A DNA stretch of 64,000 nt from assembly GCA_023525715.1 (NCBI GenBank), contig CM042011.1, forward strand, positions 62,447,854-62,511,853. The letters run 5' to 3'. The notes under the pieces are model-generated. The model saw only the letters and a program-made list of their open reading frames with translations, had not been told where the DNA came from and made no database searches. Made by a program: the position numbers and the translations under genes. Below are positions 14,846 through 30,488 of the stretch, piece after piece. Each line of letters opens with the position of its first letter. Within the stretch, counting starts at the first letter, position 1. Origin of the DNA: Cichorium intybus (taxonomy: Eukaryota; Streptophyta; Magnoliopsida; Asterales; Asteraceae).

Positions 14846-15796
14846 TTATATTGTGACAATGCATGTCACGGCCAATATGTTTTTGGTGAACTTGTGACAA
14901 TGCACGCAAGCATTTCACAAATGTGTTCAAGCACTAACGAGAAAAAGAAACGAATGGCGTTGTCGATGAAAGAAAAATACAACAAGTATTGGGACAACAT
15001 TGATAATATGAACTTCTTGCAACATGTTGCTTTGGTTTTAGATCCCCGTAACAAGATGTGCTATCTAGAGTATTGTTTAGAGATGATTTATGGGAACACT
15101 AGTCCTACTAAAACAAAAGAAATTTTGAGGCGTGTGAATGATACATTGGAGGAGTTGTATGAGCACTTCAAGAGCAATATAGAGAAAGAAAGATGTCAAA
15201 AGAGAAATGATACACCAAAGACGGCTTCCACACATATCCCTAGTTATTTTGAGAATGGAGTTAATTTGGAAGTTGATTTTGCAAGGTTTATGGAACAACG
15301 TGGGCAAGGGGTTAATAAAACGGAGTTGGAGATTTATTTATCGGATGGATTGGAAATGAGGGTGGAGGATTTTCAGGTTTTAAGTTGGTGGAAACTGAAT
15401 TCATTAAAGTTTCCTGTACTTTCGCAAGTGGCGAGACGTGTGTTAGGAATGCCAATCTCTACCGTTGCTTCAGAGTCGGCATTTAGTACTGGCGGAAGGG
15501 TTATTGATCAATTTAGGAGCAGCCTTACAACCGTGACTGCGTAAGCCTTTATTTGCACCCAAGATTGGGTGCGGTCCACCCCGACTGATATTCAATTTCA
15601 AGACGTAACGCCTATTTCTATAGCAGAATTACAAGAGAAATTGGAGAAATTAGAAATCGGTGGGTATCTTTTTTTTGTATTTTTACTTTTACATAATTAT
15701 AGCTCATACCAATCCTTTTTGTTTGTAGAGGAATTGGGATATGGTGAAGACCGTGAAAGTTTCAACATCGATGACTATGAGGATTTGTTAATTTAG
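14846..15796 (+). pseudogene. hAT transposase, C-terminal half (broken)
   Basis: The frame encodes the late part of an Ac-like transposase: the MKEKYNKYWDNI...NFLQHVALVLDPRNK block (hAT RNase-H-like region) and then the dimerisation domain with WWKLNSLKFPVLSQVARRVL and ASESAFSTGGRV. An in-frame TAA at 15542-15544 cuts the ICTQDW-type terminal motif, which remains readable just downstream. A plausible GT-AG intron follows at about 15672-15727, then the acidic tail ending in a TAG near 15796. The N-terminal BED zinc finger and first catalytic segments are absent. Non-functional by the stop and by truncation. Confidence 0.9.
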
Positions 15797-16374
15797 TCTT
15801 TTATTGGGTTGTTAAAGTTTGTTGTCGTTTATTTGGTTGTAGTGTCGTTAAACTTGGTTGTAAAAGTTTGTTGTCGTTTATTTGGTTGTTTTGTCGTTTA
15901 ACTTGATTTGGCTGTTTAGACTCTAAACTAGGTGGTTTAAACTTTAAACTTGGTTGTTTTCATACTTTTAGCAATGTATTTTTGAATTGTGAGTTGGTTT
16001 GATGTTAAAATTTGTGTATTTGATTTGTATGTATTTTTTAAGAGTTGCTGGAAAATGGGTTCAAAACCGACCCATGGGTTTAAACCCAAAACCCACGAAA
16101 CCATGGGTTCAAACCGAAACCGACCCAAAACCGAATGGAAAAACCGAAACCGAAACCGACGGTTTGTAAAAACCAGAAACCGAATTGAACGGTTTGGTTT
16201 CGGTTTTGGGTCTAAAACCGACCCAAACCGACCCATAGGGGTGAGCGTGGTGCGGTGTGGTGCGGTTTTAGCATAAAACCGCAACTCGTACCGCTAGGTG
16301 CGGTTTTTATTTTTGTAAAACCATATGTTGCGGTTTTTTTGTGGTACGGTTTTTGCGGTTTATTTTGCGGTTGC

Positions 16375-19221
16375 TGTCACACCCCCAAACCGTATTGGCG
16401 GAATAGTTCAAGGGTGGATGACTTCATGAACAATATCATAACAAAGTTGAATAATAGTGATTTCCAAGCACACAACCATCATTAACCAATTGCAAATGTT
16501 ACAAAGTTTAATTGTTTCATGTTTCAAATACAATTGAAATGATATCAAAAATAAACAAAAACGACGTCGTAACGTCTCTTCTTGTAGCGCCTGAATTTAC
16601 CTTAACAATTTCATGAGAATACAAGTAGTTGAAAAAGTGTCAACAATTAAGTTGGTGAGTTCATAAGATTTTGCATAAGAAATATCCTTTGTTTGTAAGC
16701 AATAGTGTTGAAAACCAAGAAAATCCAATATTTTCTCATAAAATGTCCAAGTCTTTAAATCCCAAAGACTGAAATGTAATATGTAACTGTAGTGTGAAAT
16801 CCTTAGAAATGTATTTTTCCACGTAAACAATTTATAAAAATAATAAGTTGATTATTTTCCCATGTGAGATACCCTATAACCATACTGTGACTAGTTGGCC
16901 TGCTGCGACGTTCTTCAGGCGTCGGAATGTTAGACATTTGGACACCTCAGACCTGCCGGTCAAGCTGTAGCTAGCAGCTCAGGTGCGGGGTTGTCAAGCC
17001 CCGTATAGATCTATACTCAAATATCGCGCTCTCTTACCGAGACTCTGGTTATAAAAGTTCAGGACTTATAGTAGGTACTTATAAAAGTACTGTGAAGATT
17101 CATCTCACAAAAATGTATGTATTCCAATCAACTTGTTTACGTACGATTTGTATATAAAAACTCTTGAAATCATCCATTATCATTTTTCCCATGATAATAT
17201 AGTATTGTTTAATAATTATATAATTTTATATAATTATTTTTGTCATGTTCAAACGTCATAATAACCTTGTGTTCATAAACTATTCCAATAATAGTCTATT
17301 TTTAGTATTTCATCGTAATAGTCATATTTTGTAAATAATAACGAAATAACTTATTCAAATGATTATAAATATCATCTTTTTGAGATATTTCTCACAAAAA
17401 TAGTGAAATAGTTTGATTATAACCATTTTTGCTAGAAAATAGTGCTTTTATTTATAAAAACGTAGTTTTTACTAGTTTTCGTTTTTATAACGTTTTTATC
17501 CAAGATCTAGTATTATTGTACACTTTATTTGTAGTTTTGTAACTTTTACACAACTTAATATGTCAAAGTGTTTATAATACATGGATCTATCCATATTTCA
17601 TGTCAAGATCATCTTTACACATTTTCTAGTTTTCATCTTTATAACATTTTTGTCCAAGATCTAACATTTTACACACTTTATTTATAATTTAGAGACTTTT
17701 ACACTAACATTATATATTATTATGAACATCTTACAAAGAGTTATCCATATTTCATGTCAAAAGCATTTTTACACAAACATTAACTTCATAAACTTGTGTA
17801 AATCAACATATATAACATTTAAACACATATAAACTTGAATAAAACAACATTTATAGTAAAAGAACTTGTATTCTCCCCCAAAAAGGTTTGAAAAGATGAA
17901 AATGAGGGGTATGAACTCCCTTGAGTGGTTGATCTTAAGGTTTATTGGTAGAAGATTGAAGAGTTTGGTTCTAGGACCCGGAGGACTCTTGGACAAAGCT
18001 ATTATCCAATGGATTTTTGTGAGTATGTGTGTGTAAAAGAGTAAATGAAGGTATTTAGAACTTAAATCACTAGATGATCATAACTTACCAAGAAGGCTTT
18101 CAAGATCCTTGAAGATGATGAAGATTTGAGCTCAAAGACCTTTGGACCAAGCTATTATCCAATGGATTTTGATGGATGTTAGTGTGTGTAAAAGGTGTAA
18201 AACTTGTGTTATGTTGTTTAGAATCAAAAGATGGATGAAGCTTACCACTTGGACTTGTGAAATGAACTTGGAAATGAAGCTTGAAGATGATGATGGTGGT
18301 GGTGGTTTGAGCCGAGAGCAAGAGAGGGTGAGGAGAAAAGAGAGAGTGAGTTTGTTCCAAATGAATGTGGCTAATTCTCTTTAGGATAGATTTGGCATTG
18401 ATTTTTCTTATTATAAAATTCATAGACTTTATAAATGCCTAGATTGTGAATAGTGACCCAAGGAGTGGGTCTTGATGGGTTGAGTCCTCATGGCTGCCGA
18501 TGGGGTGGGGTAGGGGGTGGGGTGGGGTTGGTTTTTATAAAAATAGCAATATACTTATAAAAATGTGTGATTTTCATAAAATAGTAAGACGTTTTAGTGA
18601 AATTTTATGCGTTTTTGACAAAACGAAGTTCTAAATAATTATTTTGTATAAAAACATTGTCAAACATTTATTTTGATTGAATTTTAACTCGTTGGATGTC
18701 GAAATACGCGTTTAAGCGCAGTGTTCTTCCGATTTCGCGATTTTTGACGTTTTACCGGAAATTGTTTTTAGCTTTGAAATTAAATACTAGGTATTATTAC
18801 GTTACTTATCATATGAATTGTTATTTCATATTTGATGTTTAAGGCACCACATTTTGTATTTTGAGTTCAAACCCTGTGTACATTTATCCGTTCACAGCGA
18901 TTTAATCGTTATAACTTTCGCATACGAATTCTGTTTTCGACGTTCTATATATCCACAGGTTCGTATTTACGAGTAGATCGTTTTATGAATATTATTATTC
19001 TCAAAATAATAATTGTACGATTATCGAATTTTTACGCTACAGTAGTTTGCTGTCCGTACTTTCGACTTTTAATGGATAACTGTTTGATTTAGCATACGTA
19101 ATACTATAATATTAATGATTCATCGCAAAAGTTATGGAAAATAACTTTTCAACATATAGATTAACGTACGTTTCGTTTTACTACAGTTGACTTTTGTTGA
19201 CCAAGATTTACAATTGTCACA
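16375..19221 (-). mobile_element. 2.85-kb solo LTR (gypsy-type) inside the inner hAT
   Basis: Begins TGTCACACCCCC and ends TTGTCACA (TG...CA), flanked by the exact 5-bp duplication GTTGC (16370-16374 and 19222-19226). There is no coding sequence, no internal primer-binding site and no second copy, so it reads as a solo LTR left by recombination. On the minus strand a CT-rich leader-like region with CTCTCTC and CACCACCACC (about 18290-18390) resembles transcribed leaders of long gypsy LTRs, so minus is the probable sense. A full non-autonomous element with that length is the alternative. Confidence 0.75.
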
Positions 19222-19658
19222 GTTGCGGTTTGTAGCGGTGCGGTTTCGGTTTTAAACCGCAAATACTAAAAGCAACCAAACTACAAACTAGTTTTTTTTA
19301 ACAGCAACTATAATTAACACAAGCCAACGGGGAGCTGGCAAAAAAGAGTCAAACAACAAATCCCAAAAGTCCAACTAATAGACAAACAACAGACTATACT
19401 TATAGTTATACAAAATAAACACAACACCACAGAATTGAAAGACTAAACTAAGAAGCAGCAGGAACTTCAATTATATCTCCAAGGGCAAAACTGTCCAAAT
19501 TTAGAACAAAGGCCATTTAGGCTGAACCAAGCAGAACCAGAGCACCACAATGAAGGGCAAAATTGTCCAACTTCAGAAAAAAGGCCATTTTGGCCGAGCC
19601 AAGCAGCACCTGAAGCTAATAAGACTTTTTTACATATATTTTATTTAATTTATTGTAC

Positions 19659-20081
19659 CTGAATAACTTGATTGGCGTCTTCTGGAGACTTCTTTTGGCC
19701 TCTACGAGCACGAGCTTCTGTATCTTGCAATTCTTGAGTCAAACTAGAACATTCAACCTGATGGTACACGTTAGTACTTAATATAACTTTATAAATATTT
19801 ATATAAATAAATTAGAAAATAAGTTTGTAAAAGAAGCTTTTAAGGGGTTATGTAGTTACCTCAAGTAATGCCACCTTCTGTTCAAGCTCCACTGCTTTTG
19901 CAGTCCTCTCATCAGCCATTCTCTAAAATAGACACGATTAAAAACTATTACCAATTAATCATAATTATATAAACTAATTTAGTTGTATATAGATGCATCT
20001 TGGGAATACCTGGATTTTGGCTAAGGCTGTAGATGCATCAAGTGCTCGGTGTTCCAATTCTACTTCTCAATCCATTGCAGC
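19659..20081 (-). pseudogene. GC5: captured exons of a golgin candidate 5 (TMF-like) gene
   Basis: Three exons on the minus strand with correct splice sites: 20010-20081 (VELEHRALDASTALAKIQ), 19860-19922 (RMADERTAKAVELEQKVALLE) and 19659-19757 (ELQDTEARARRGQKKSPEDA, ending NQVIQ). Introns of 87 and 102 bp begin GT and end AG on the minus strand. The order and residues match my recollection of the coiled-coil region of plant golgin candidate 5, a Golgi tethering protein. Exon one contains an in-frame TGA just before VELEHR, so the fragment cannot make that protein. It lies inside the inner hAT, hence captured rather than resident. Confidence 0.85.
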
Positions 20082-20388
20082 CTGAAATTAATAAAAATCA
20101 TCACTTTATATATTGAATGAAAAATAAAAGAATATAAGAAAGTAATTAAAAAAAGTGGATTAAGAGCAATCAGATGGCTTACGAAATCAGAAAATTTCAC
20201 CAAAACAAGAGCAATCGGAAATTTCACCAAAAAAAAGATGGCTTACGAAATCAAACCAGGAAATTGGAAATCCTTTGAAATCAAACCAGGAAATCGAGAA
20301 CCTGTAAATGATAGCAAATCACATACACAATAGCGGTTGATTCAGGAAGATTACTTGCAGAAATGATAGCAAATCAGATACTGGAGCT

Positions 20389-20640
20389 TTACGAGAAATC
20401 AGATAGAGAAGCCGGAGGAAGCTTTAATGAGGAAATCTTACCGGAGAAATCAGATAGAGAAGCCGGAGGAAGCTGGTGGCGGAGGAAGCGAAGGCAGCGA
20501 CTAGGAGGAGGAAGAATGGAGGCAGACGCTTTTGAATTGCTTTTGGGTTCGTGAATGCAGACAGTGAACAAAGACAATTGCTTTTGGTTTCCCCCCAGTA
20601 TCCCAAATTTTTTCAATTTCCCCCTAATTCTTTTTTCCAA
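20389..20640 (-). other. 5'-exon-like cargo of the inner hAT, with 51-bp direct duplication
   Basis: The word AGATAGAGAAGCCGGAGGAA occurs at 20401 and again at 20452, so about 51 bp is duplicated head-to-tail. The minus-strand frame here is Ser/Pro/Leu-rich and begins close to A/T-rich, possibly promoter-derived sequence. It may be a captured 5' end of a second gene, or the golgin gene's own 5' region; I do not recognise it. Confidence 0.4.
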
Positions 20641-20678
20641 ATTATAAATAAGTAAATAGATTTAATTTCATTAAATTA

Positions 20679-20821
<143 letters not shown>

Positions 20822-21021
20822 AATTTTGCGGTGCGGTTTCGGTAAATTTGCACGGTTTTTCAAGCTAAAACCGCACCGCACCATGCTTTGCGGTTGCGGT
20901 TTTTGTGGTTTCGGTTTTTTGCGGTTTTGCGGTAGCGGTAAATGCGGTTTTTGGCGCGGTTTCGGTTTTCGGTTCGGTTTTTGCTCAGCCCTACCGACCC
21001 ATGCTTATCCCTAATATATAT

Positions 21022-23038
<2,017 letters not shown>

Positions 23039-23344
23039 TCCTATTCTAATAAAACACTAATATGAATGCCACGTGGCATCCTCTTATGCATTCCCAAGAT
23101 TAATTTCCCGCCCATTTGACATACGCTACATTCCATGCTCAGCTTATTTCCGATAATCTTTTCCTATTAATGGATGACTGCTGATTTTTTGCCTTTCAAA
23201 TCATTTCTATAAGTTTTTTCCTTTCACTGTTGTAAACGATTAATTTTCATATCGGTTTCCTGATTTTAAGCAAATACTATTTTGATTTTTGATTCGTCCC
23301 CCCGATCTCGCTCCATCCCCCAGATAGAAAATCAAGCCATATAA

Positions 23345-23755
23345 ATGTTCATCCCCGATCACGCTGCATCAAATCACACATCTATCTACTTCGGTTCTTC
23401 CCTTTCTCTCTATCTAGATCTCGATCACCCTCTGCAACATCCTCCCTCCCTCTTCTTCGATCTCCGCCTGCTGCAACCAACCATTAACTCCATCAGCACC
23501 TCCGACCACCACCGTGTCTCACCGCCACTGCTACGTCGTCGCACTCACCGCCGCTGCTTCTTCCCCTGTCTCTCCTCGCGATCTCTCACTCGCCCTCCGT
23601 CCCTCACTCACGAACCTGTATCCGACACCACCGCACCACGCCACCCTCCGCTGTCCGACAGCACCACCCGCTGCACCATCTCCGGTCACCGCAACCCTCA
23701 CCTACCCCTGCTACGTCCTAAACCCACCGAAACCCTAGCCCACCCGATGGATTGA
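23345..23755 (+). other. GC-rich Pro/Ser/Arg frame in Helitron, identity unknown
   Basis: 136-codon open frame, very rich in Pro, Ser, His and Arg, with a second overlapping frame. The surrounding CT-rich and CACCACC-type sequence, ending in AAACCCTAGCCC, looks like a plant 5' UTR/first-exon region. It is probably captured upstream sequence rather than a real protein; I do not recognise a domain. Confidence 0.3.
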
Positions 23756-23862
23756 CTTTCTTAGACCTAATTGTCATCCAAATTTAGGTTCTCTACTCAT
23801 ATGAAAAATTATTCTATGCTTTTGATCTTTACTGGAAATTTCACCATCTAATTTCCTTGTAG

Positions 23863-23940
23863 GCACTCAATAATAAGTACGGATGCAATGTGCCATTGCT
23901 TCTAATGAACTCATTCAACACGCATGATGATACACAGAAG
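23863..23940 (+). pseudogene. UGP: captured UDP-glucose pyrophosphorylase exon
   Basis: A 78-bp exon bounded by TTGTAG and GTAACT encodes 26 residues including KYGCNVPLLLMNSFNTHDDT, the highly conserved UGPase segment of the nucleotidyltransferase fold (UTP + glucose-1-phosphate to UDP-glucose, cytosolic sucrose and cell-wall metabolism). The next UGPase exon is not present downstream; a different sequence follows. A single isolated exon within a Helitron is best read as a captured fragment. Confidence 0.88.
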
Positions 23941-24065
23941 GTAACTTTCATAAATCTTTAATTTCTACATATAATTCTTATATTGTCACATCTTAAGTTG
24001 AACTCATTCAACACACAGTCGACTTAATCCTTTTTTTCTGCATTCTCCTGTTACTGGAACTTTAG

Positions 24066-24139
24066 GACACAGATTGATGTCTGTTGAGCCCACAAGAGTT
24101 GATTTGAATAAAGATACATACATTGATGTTCACCACCAG
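24066..24139 (+). pseudogene. unidentified exon-like fragment in Helitron
   Basis: 74-bp stretch preceded by CTTTAG and followed by GTTCCT, open in one frame (contains MSVEPTRVDLNKDTYIDVHH). The composition and splice-like borders look like a captured exon, but I do not recognise the parent gene, and no coding continuation is visible on either side. Confidence 0.45.
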
Positions 24140-24701
24140 GTTCCTTTTTTCCCATTCTATTATATAATCAACGTTTTTAGTAGGTATAAAGTTCTTATTT
24201 CTTTTTCGAATATATATTGTAACAGCCGCTACTAGATGAATAGTTAATTTGCAACATAAAGGAAAATGATGCATCTTTTTGGGACAAATATGAATTTTTT
24301 TACTAATCATTTCACTTAAAATACCTAGAAGACTACCAATCTCTCATATAAAACTTCAATTTGACTATGAGCAATTGCATGACCAAAATTAGTAGAATTC
24401 ATCAACGACTTGCCTTGTGATATTAGTTATATTGATCTTAGAATGACTTATGTTTGGTATTGTTGTTCAGTCAAGGAATGACTTGTATTTGGTATTGTTG
24501 TTTGCTTCCTTTTTTCATAATGACATCTACTAATTTTTATATGTAATTGTGATATTTTTATAATCATTAGGAAGAAGATTTTACATCTGACAGAAGTTAA
24601 GCAAGAAAGAGATCTTGGAGCGTTTAGTACTAACATGTGGGTTGGCGAGAGGTAGTTTTGAGTTTCTGAATCACTATGAAGGCTTTAATTTCAAGTTCTT
24701 C

Positions 24702-25348
24702 TACATATACGTTGGTGTTCCACCCCTATATAATGTTTATATTTTCTTTTAATAATATGAAATTGCTATTTACCAAAAAAGTTTCTTATGATTAATTTAT
24801 TTTTTGGTGATTATTCATAGTTAGAAAGGGGGAAGCAAGCATTCTACTGTTCTGATGAATCAGAACTTAAAACCCTTCAAAGTTCCTTCCCTTTCAAATG
24901 CATCATATAATATTCAAAGGTTTAAAAGGTAAGCATATTTACCAAAATTTTAATGTCTGTCTAGATTAAGTGCTGTTTACATATGTATAAATTGCAGGGT
25001 TAGGAGAAATGATGCCCTTACAGTTATGGGAAACTACAATGGATCCCAAGACAAGGTTATTGAGGAAAATGTTGGTTGATGATGTTGTTGAAGCAAATGT
25101 TACATTTTCTAGCCTTATGGGTGCCAGGGTATGATTCAAAATCTAATTATAAATACAATTAGACCCACATACAAAAAACTTTATTACAAACAATGCCATC
25201 ATCATTGAAAAGGCGTGAACATTCTTTTAAGTTATAATCTTCATTCTGACATTTGATGTATTGGTTATGAAATATTTAGGTTGATGTGCGGAAGGATATG
25301 ATACAAAACAAAGCAAAGAAGATCGACTTGAAGAATCTTGATAAATGA
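24702..25348 (+). pseudogene. GYRB: captured 3' end of a DNA gyrase subunit B gene
   Basis: Four exon-like blocks: 24702-24731 (YIYVGVPPLY), 24821-24928 (ERGKQAFYCSDESELK... and a NIQRF-coding end), 24998-25128 (LGEMMPLQLWETTMDP...VTFSSLMGAR) and 25280-25348 (VDVRKDMIQNKAKKIDLKNL, ending DK and a stop). These are the conserved GyrB C-terminal motifs (toprim end and the RFKGLGEM block) of the organelle-targeted plant gyrase, which introduces negative supercoils into plastid/mitochondrial DNA. The last three blocks keep GT-AG borders. Extra single bases in the second block (before the AATGCATCA codons, and in the TTTAAAAG run at its end) shift the frame, so it is a dead fragment. The ATPase half is absent. 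Its position inside Helitron ends argues for capture. Confidence 0.9.
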
Positions 25349-25700
25349 AGTTATTATGGTGTAGGAAGAATCAAATTCTTTGTTGTGTTAGATTGTACAG
25401 AAAAAAGGCGATTAGAGGAAAGCTGATGAGAGGCGACTTTTGTTAAAATTTTGGACCTTTGTTTGTATGCATTAGATGCATGGAAAGTAAATTATGTGAA
25501 ACTATTTATTTGCTTTTGAAACTATTGAACCACAAATCCATCTCAAACATTTTAGACACTTGTGATTTCCTTCATGTCAGAATCTACAATTAACGTGTGA
25601 TAAAGCAATATTATGAAATTTAATTAAAATATTGATCATCAATGGGTCTAAGATTATTTTATTAGTTTATGTAAAGTCGTTTACAATTTAATATGAATAA

Positions 25701-26989
25701 GGGCAAATTTCATAAAAGACACTAACTTTTCAAAAAATTTCGATTTTGACACTGTGTTATTTTTTTTTTCAATTAAGTCACTAAGTTTTCAATTTTTTTC
25801 AATTAAGTCACTATGTTTTCAATTTGGTTTCAATTTTGACCATTTGACCGGTCAACCCGGTAGTCAGCTGACGTGGCATGATGACGTGTCAGTCTTTGAT
25901 GATGCGACGCTGACGTGGCATGCTGACGTGGCACCCGAGTGTCAAAATTGAAACAAAATTGACAACATAGTGACTTAATTGGAAAAAATTGAAAACTTAG
26001 TGTTTTAATTGAAAAAAAATAACACAGTGTCAAAATCATTTTTTTTTTGAAAAGTTAGTGTCTTTTTTGGAATTTTTCCTACATTTTTTAAAATGATAAA
26101 TTTGTCTTTTTATGTTTTTAGAACGTATAAATATATTTTTTTACAAGTATAAATATGTATTTTTATGTTGGTTTACGTTCGTTCGGTTAAATTATAATAC
26201 ATTTTAGTTGTATAAATAAGTTTTTACGTCTTTAGAAGTATAAATACATATTTTTATGTTTTTAGAAATATAAATATATTTTTATGTTGGTTTAAGTTCG
26301 TTCGGTTAGAAGTATAATACATTTTAAAAAGTATAAATATGTTTTTTACGTCTTTAGAAGTATAAATGCATATTATTATATTTTAGAAGTATAATACATT
26401 TTTAGAAGTATAAATACATTTTTTATGTCTTTAGAAGAATAAATACTTTTTTTACGTCTTTAGAAGTATAAATACGTATATAATATATACGTATGAAAAT
26501 GTATGTATGCTTCTAAAAGTATAAAAATACGTCTTTATATTTGTAAAAAAAATATATTTATACGTTCCAAAAACTTAAAAAGACGAATTTATCATTTTAA
26601 AAAATGTAGAAAAAATTCCAAAAAAGACACTAACTTTTCAAAAAAAAAAATTGATTTTGACACTGTGTTATTTTTTTTCAATTAAAACACTAAGTTTTCA
26701 ATTTTTTACAATTAAGTCACTACGTTTTCAATTTTGTTTCAATTTTGACACTCGGGTGCCACGTCAGCATGCCACGTCAGCGTCGCATCATCAAAGACTG
26801 ACACGTCATCATGCCACGTCAGCTGATTACCGGGTTGACCGGTCAAATGGTCAAAATTGAAACCAAATTGAAAACATAGTGACTTAATTGAAAAAAATTG
26901 AAAACTTAGTGACTTAATTGAAAAAAAAAATAACACAGTGTCAAAATCGAAATTTTTTGAAAAGTTAGTGTCTTTTATGAAATTTGCCC
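25701..26989. mobile_element. MULE-type foldback with about 390-bp inverted arms
   Basis: Left end GGGCAAATTTCATAAAAGAC and right end GTCTTTTATGAAATTTGCCC are perfect inverted copies; complementarity continues with few mismatches for about 390 bp on each side (left to about 26090, right from about 26597). The exact 9-bp duplication TATGAATAA flanks it (25692-25700 and 26990-26998), as for Mutator-like elements. The roughly 500-bp centre is an AT-rich, degenerate repeat of AAGTATAAATAC and TTTTTACGTCTTTAG. Non-coding. Nested in the Helitron just downstream of the gyrase fragment. Confidence 0.88.
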
Positions 26990-27148
26990 TATGAATAAAT
27001 AAGAATTTGGCTGAATTTCAAATTTGTGTGATATTTTGTATTGATATAAATCATGAAGACTTACCGTTAGAACTTTGTGATTTATTATATTACAACGGTG
27101 TAGTTAATTTTGAAAACAGATGATATTTAGAGTATAGCGTTGAATATA

Positions 27149-28465
27149 GGCAAAATTACACTGTAGCCCATCCAACTTTTGACTTCTGGTTTAAAAGGTC
27201 CCTCATGTTATTTTTTGGTCTTTAAGGGGCATGAAGTTGAAATTTTCCTGCTAAAAAAAGACCTGGACTTGTAATAGCCGGTGTCTACATGTATGTATAA
27301 TATAGATACATACTGTTTTTAGAGCTATATCATTAGCGTTTGGTGCAATCATCTGTAAAAATAACAATAAGAGTAAAATCAAAGCCCTAGCAATCAACTT
27401 TTGACTATAATCTGAAATTCAATAATGTGAACAACAATAACGTAAGTTCCTGCCCGATTTTGTAATTTCAGTAGATTGAGAAACAATAGTTATAGATTGA
27501 ACGATAGCGTTCAACATCGAAGAACGTACTGGCAAAATGAAAATTCCTTGAGACTTCGAATTGATGTAATTAAAGAAACAATAGTTATAGATTGAACGCT
27601 CTTTTTCCCATCGGATCCAATCCACGCCATTAGTGCTTCCTTCCTCATCTTCTTTACTGCAAATTTCCTCATCTTCTTTACTTCAAATTTACTCCTGGTT
27701 TGCGTTTTTACTCCTGCAAACTTACTTTCTCTCTCTACTGCGTTTAATTTTGCAATAATTATCAAGTGATGTTCATGAATTTAATGGCGATTTGTACGAA
27801 TTGATGAGAGCAGAAGCTTGTAAAAGAGGAAGCACAACATTAATTTCAGAATATACTCATACCCAAATTTGGCGTGAATATACGAAAGATTCCGCCATTT
27901 TAGGTTATACCCACCAACTGCTTGTTAAAAAGACTCATTTTAAGAACTTGAGAAAATAAAAAAGGGAAAAAGAATGGAAACCGCTTCCCTGGGTTCATCG
28001 ACTCTAATCCAATCGCAGATTAATGGGTTTACAAAGCCGTCTCTCTCCCAACCTAACTCGCCCAACCTAACTCGCTCATACCCAAATTTGGGTATGTGAG
28101 GCGCTTCAATGCCTGGAAACCAATCGTATTCTACTTAATTTCAGCTTTCAATGCTTTTTTATTTGTGTATTCTACTTAATTACAGTTTTGTTTGGTTTGT
28201 ATATGGTCGAAGGAACACATGGATGCTTGGAAACCAATGTAAATGTTGTTCATTAGTTTTGAACTTTGACTTTGACTTTTTCGTCCACATCAGCACAATA
28301 TTGGTGACTAGGCAAGGGGTAACCGGTTTACCCCTTTGATTACAAGTGCAGGTCCTTTTTTAACAGGTAAATTTCAATTTCTTGCCCCTTAAAGACCAAA
28401 AAATAACATGAGGGACCTTTTAAACCAGAAGTCAAGAGTTTGATGGGCTACAGTGTAATTTTGCC
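27149..28465. mobile_element. MULE-type element, second copy of the 9074-10123 family, with captured exon
   Basis: Ends GGCAAAATTACACTGTAGCC and GGGCTACAGTGTAATTTTGCC are inverted, and the arms continue for about 140 bp (GGTTTAAAAGGTCCCTCATG, TTTTTGGTCTTTAAGGGGC). Flanks TTGAATATA and TTGAATACT agree in 7 of 9 positions, an eroded 9-bp duplication. The interior contains a plus-strand first-exon-like frame (27974-28099) and CT-rich sequence. No transposase. Confidence 0.8.
27974..28099 (+). pseudogene. captured first exon, plastid-transit-peptide-like
   Basis: ATG at 27974 opens 41 codons beginning METASLGSSTLIQSQINGF, rich in Ser/Thr and poor in acidic residues, as in chloroplast transit peptides. 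At its end the sequence G|GTATGTGAGG (28090-28099) is a good plant splice donor, so the natural reading is exon 1 followed by an intron; the formal stop TGA falls inside the presumed intron. No following exon is recognised. It is carried in a MULE within a Helitron. Parent gene not identified. Confidence 0.5.
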
Positions 28466-28814
28466 TTGAATACTGCCATACAATTTAATAAATTATTGTG
28501 TATTTAAAAGTTCGTTTAGAGTATGGAGTTGAATACACTGCCATACAATCAATTGACGTCATTTAGGGTCAAAATTTGCAAACAAAAAAACTTTTATTTA
28601 TTTATTTCATAAAATGACTTATATAATGGAACTAGACTTTAGGTTATATAAGAGGTTAGAGGGTAGTTAGAATAACAAGTAAATGATAGTTTTGCATTGA
28701 TTTTGTATTTGCATGACATGTATTTATCTATAAATTTGTTTATCTATCTATGTATGTAAACTTCCATTTTATGCAAAAAAATAATAATAATAATAATAAA
28801 ATTTAAGATGTCAA

Positions 28815-28831
28815 CCCGTGTTTAACACGGG
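28815..28831 (+). terminator. Helitron 3' hairpin
   Basis: CCCGTG, loop TTTAA, CACGGG; 12 nt upstream of the terminal CTAG. In Helitrons this structure signals the end of rolling-circle strand transfer. Confidence 0.85.
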
Positions 28832-28862
28832 CTTATAACCTAGTATATATATATATATATAT

Positions 28863-29217
28863 TGCAAGTTAAGGATGAATCCGATTACATGAGTCGTAAT
28901 ATACTACAACTACGCTAGGTACATCAGGCTAACTACAGTTCTTCGTGGCCAACCCTTCGCCGAGGAGACTGCACAGAGACTAGACCCACACCCGCAACCG
29001 GCAAACCTTGGTGCATAACACACGCCCACCCCGTAAGGACGCCCTGCAGGTAACTGACTGGGTAAACCCAGCCCCGGGTACACACAACATCGGCTAGCAT
29101 AGAGGCTACAAGTGGGGCATTAATATCTTTAGCCAGCACTTGCACTCAGCAAGGTTCGAACCCACAACCTCGCATACGCGAGGCATGAGTCTTACCCGCC
29201 AAGACCACCGCTGAGTG
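28863..29217 (-). mobile_element. tRNA-derived SINE-like unit
   Basis: On the minus strand, beginning near 29217, the sequence has a tRNA-like head (GGTGGTCTTGGCGGGTAAGA as a loose A-box and GGTTCGAACC at 29153-29162 as a perfect B-box), followed by about 290 bp of unrelated body ending in the (AT)n at 28844-28862. It is not a functional tRNA gene, because the acceptor stem and anticodon arm cannot be formed convincingly. SINE status is inferred from the pol III boxes. Confidence 0.55.
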
Positions 29218-29219
29218 TG

Positions 29220-30488
<1,269 letters not shown>

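Noticed and set aside
24702..25348. Functional host gyrase B gene
   Set aside because: ATPase and most toprim exons are missing, two single-base shifts break the frame, and the fragment lies between Helitron ends.
29151..29217. Functional tRNA gene
   Set aside because: Perfect B-box word but no acceptor stem or anticodon arm can be drawn; better explained as a SINE head.
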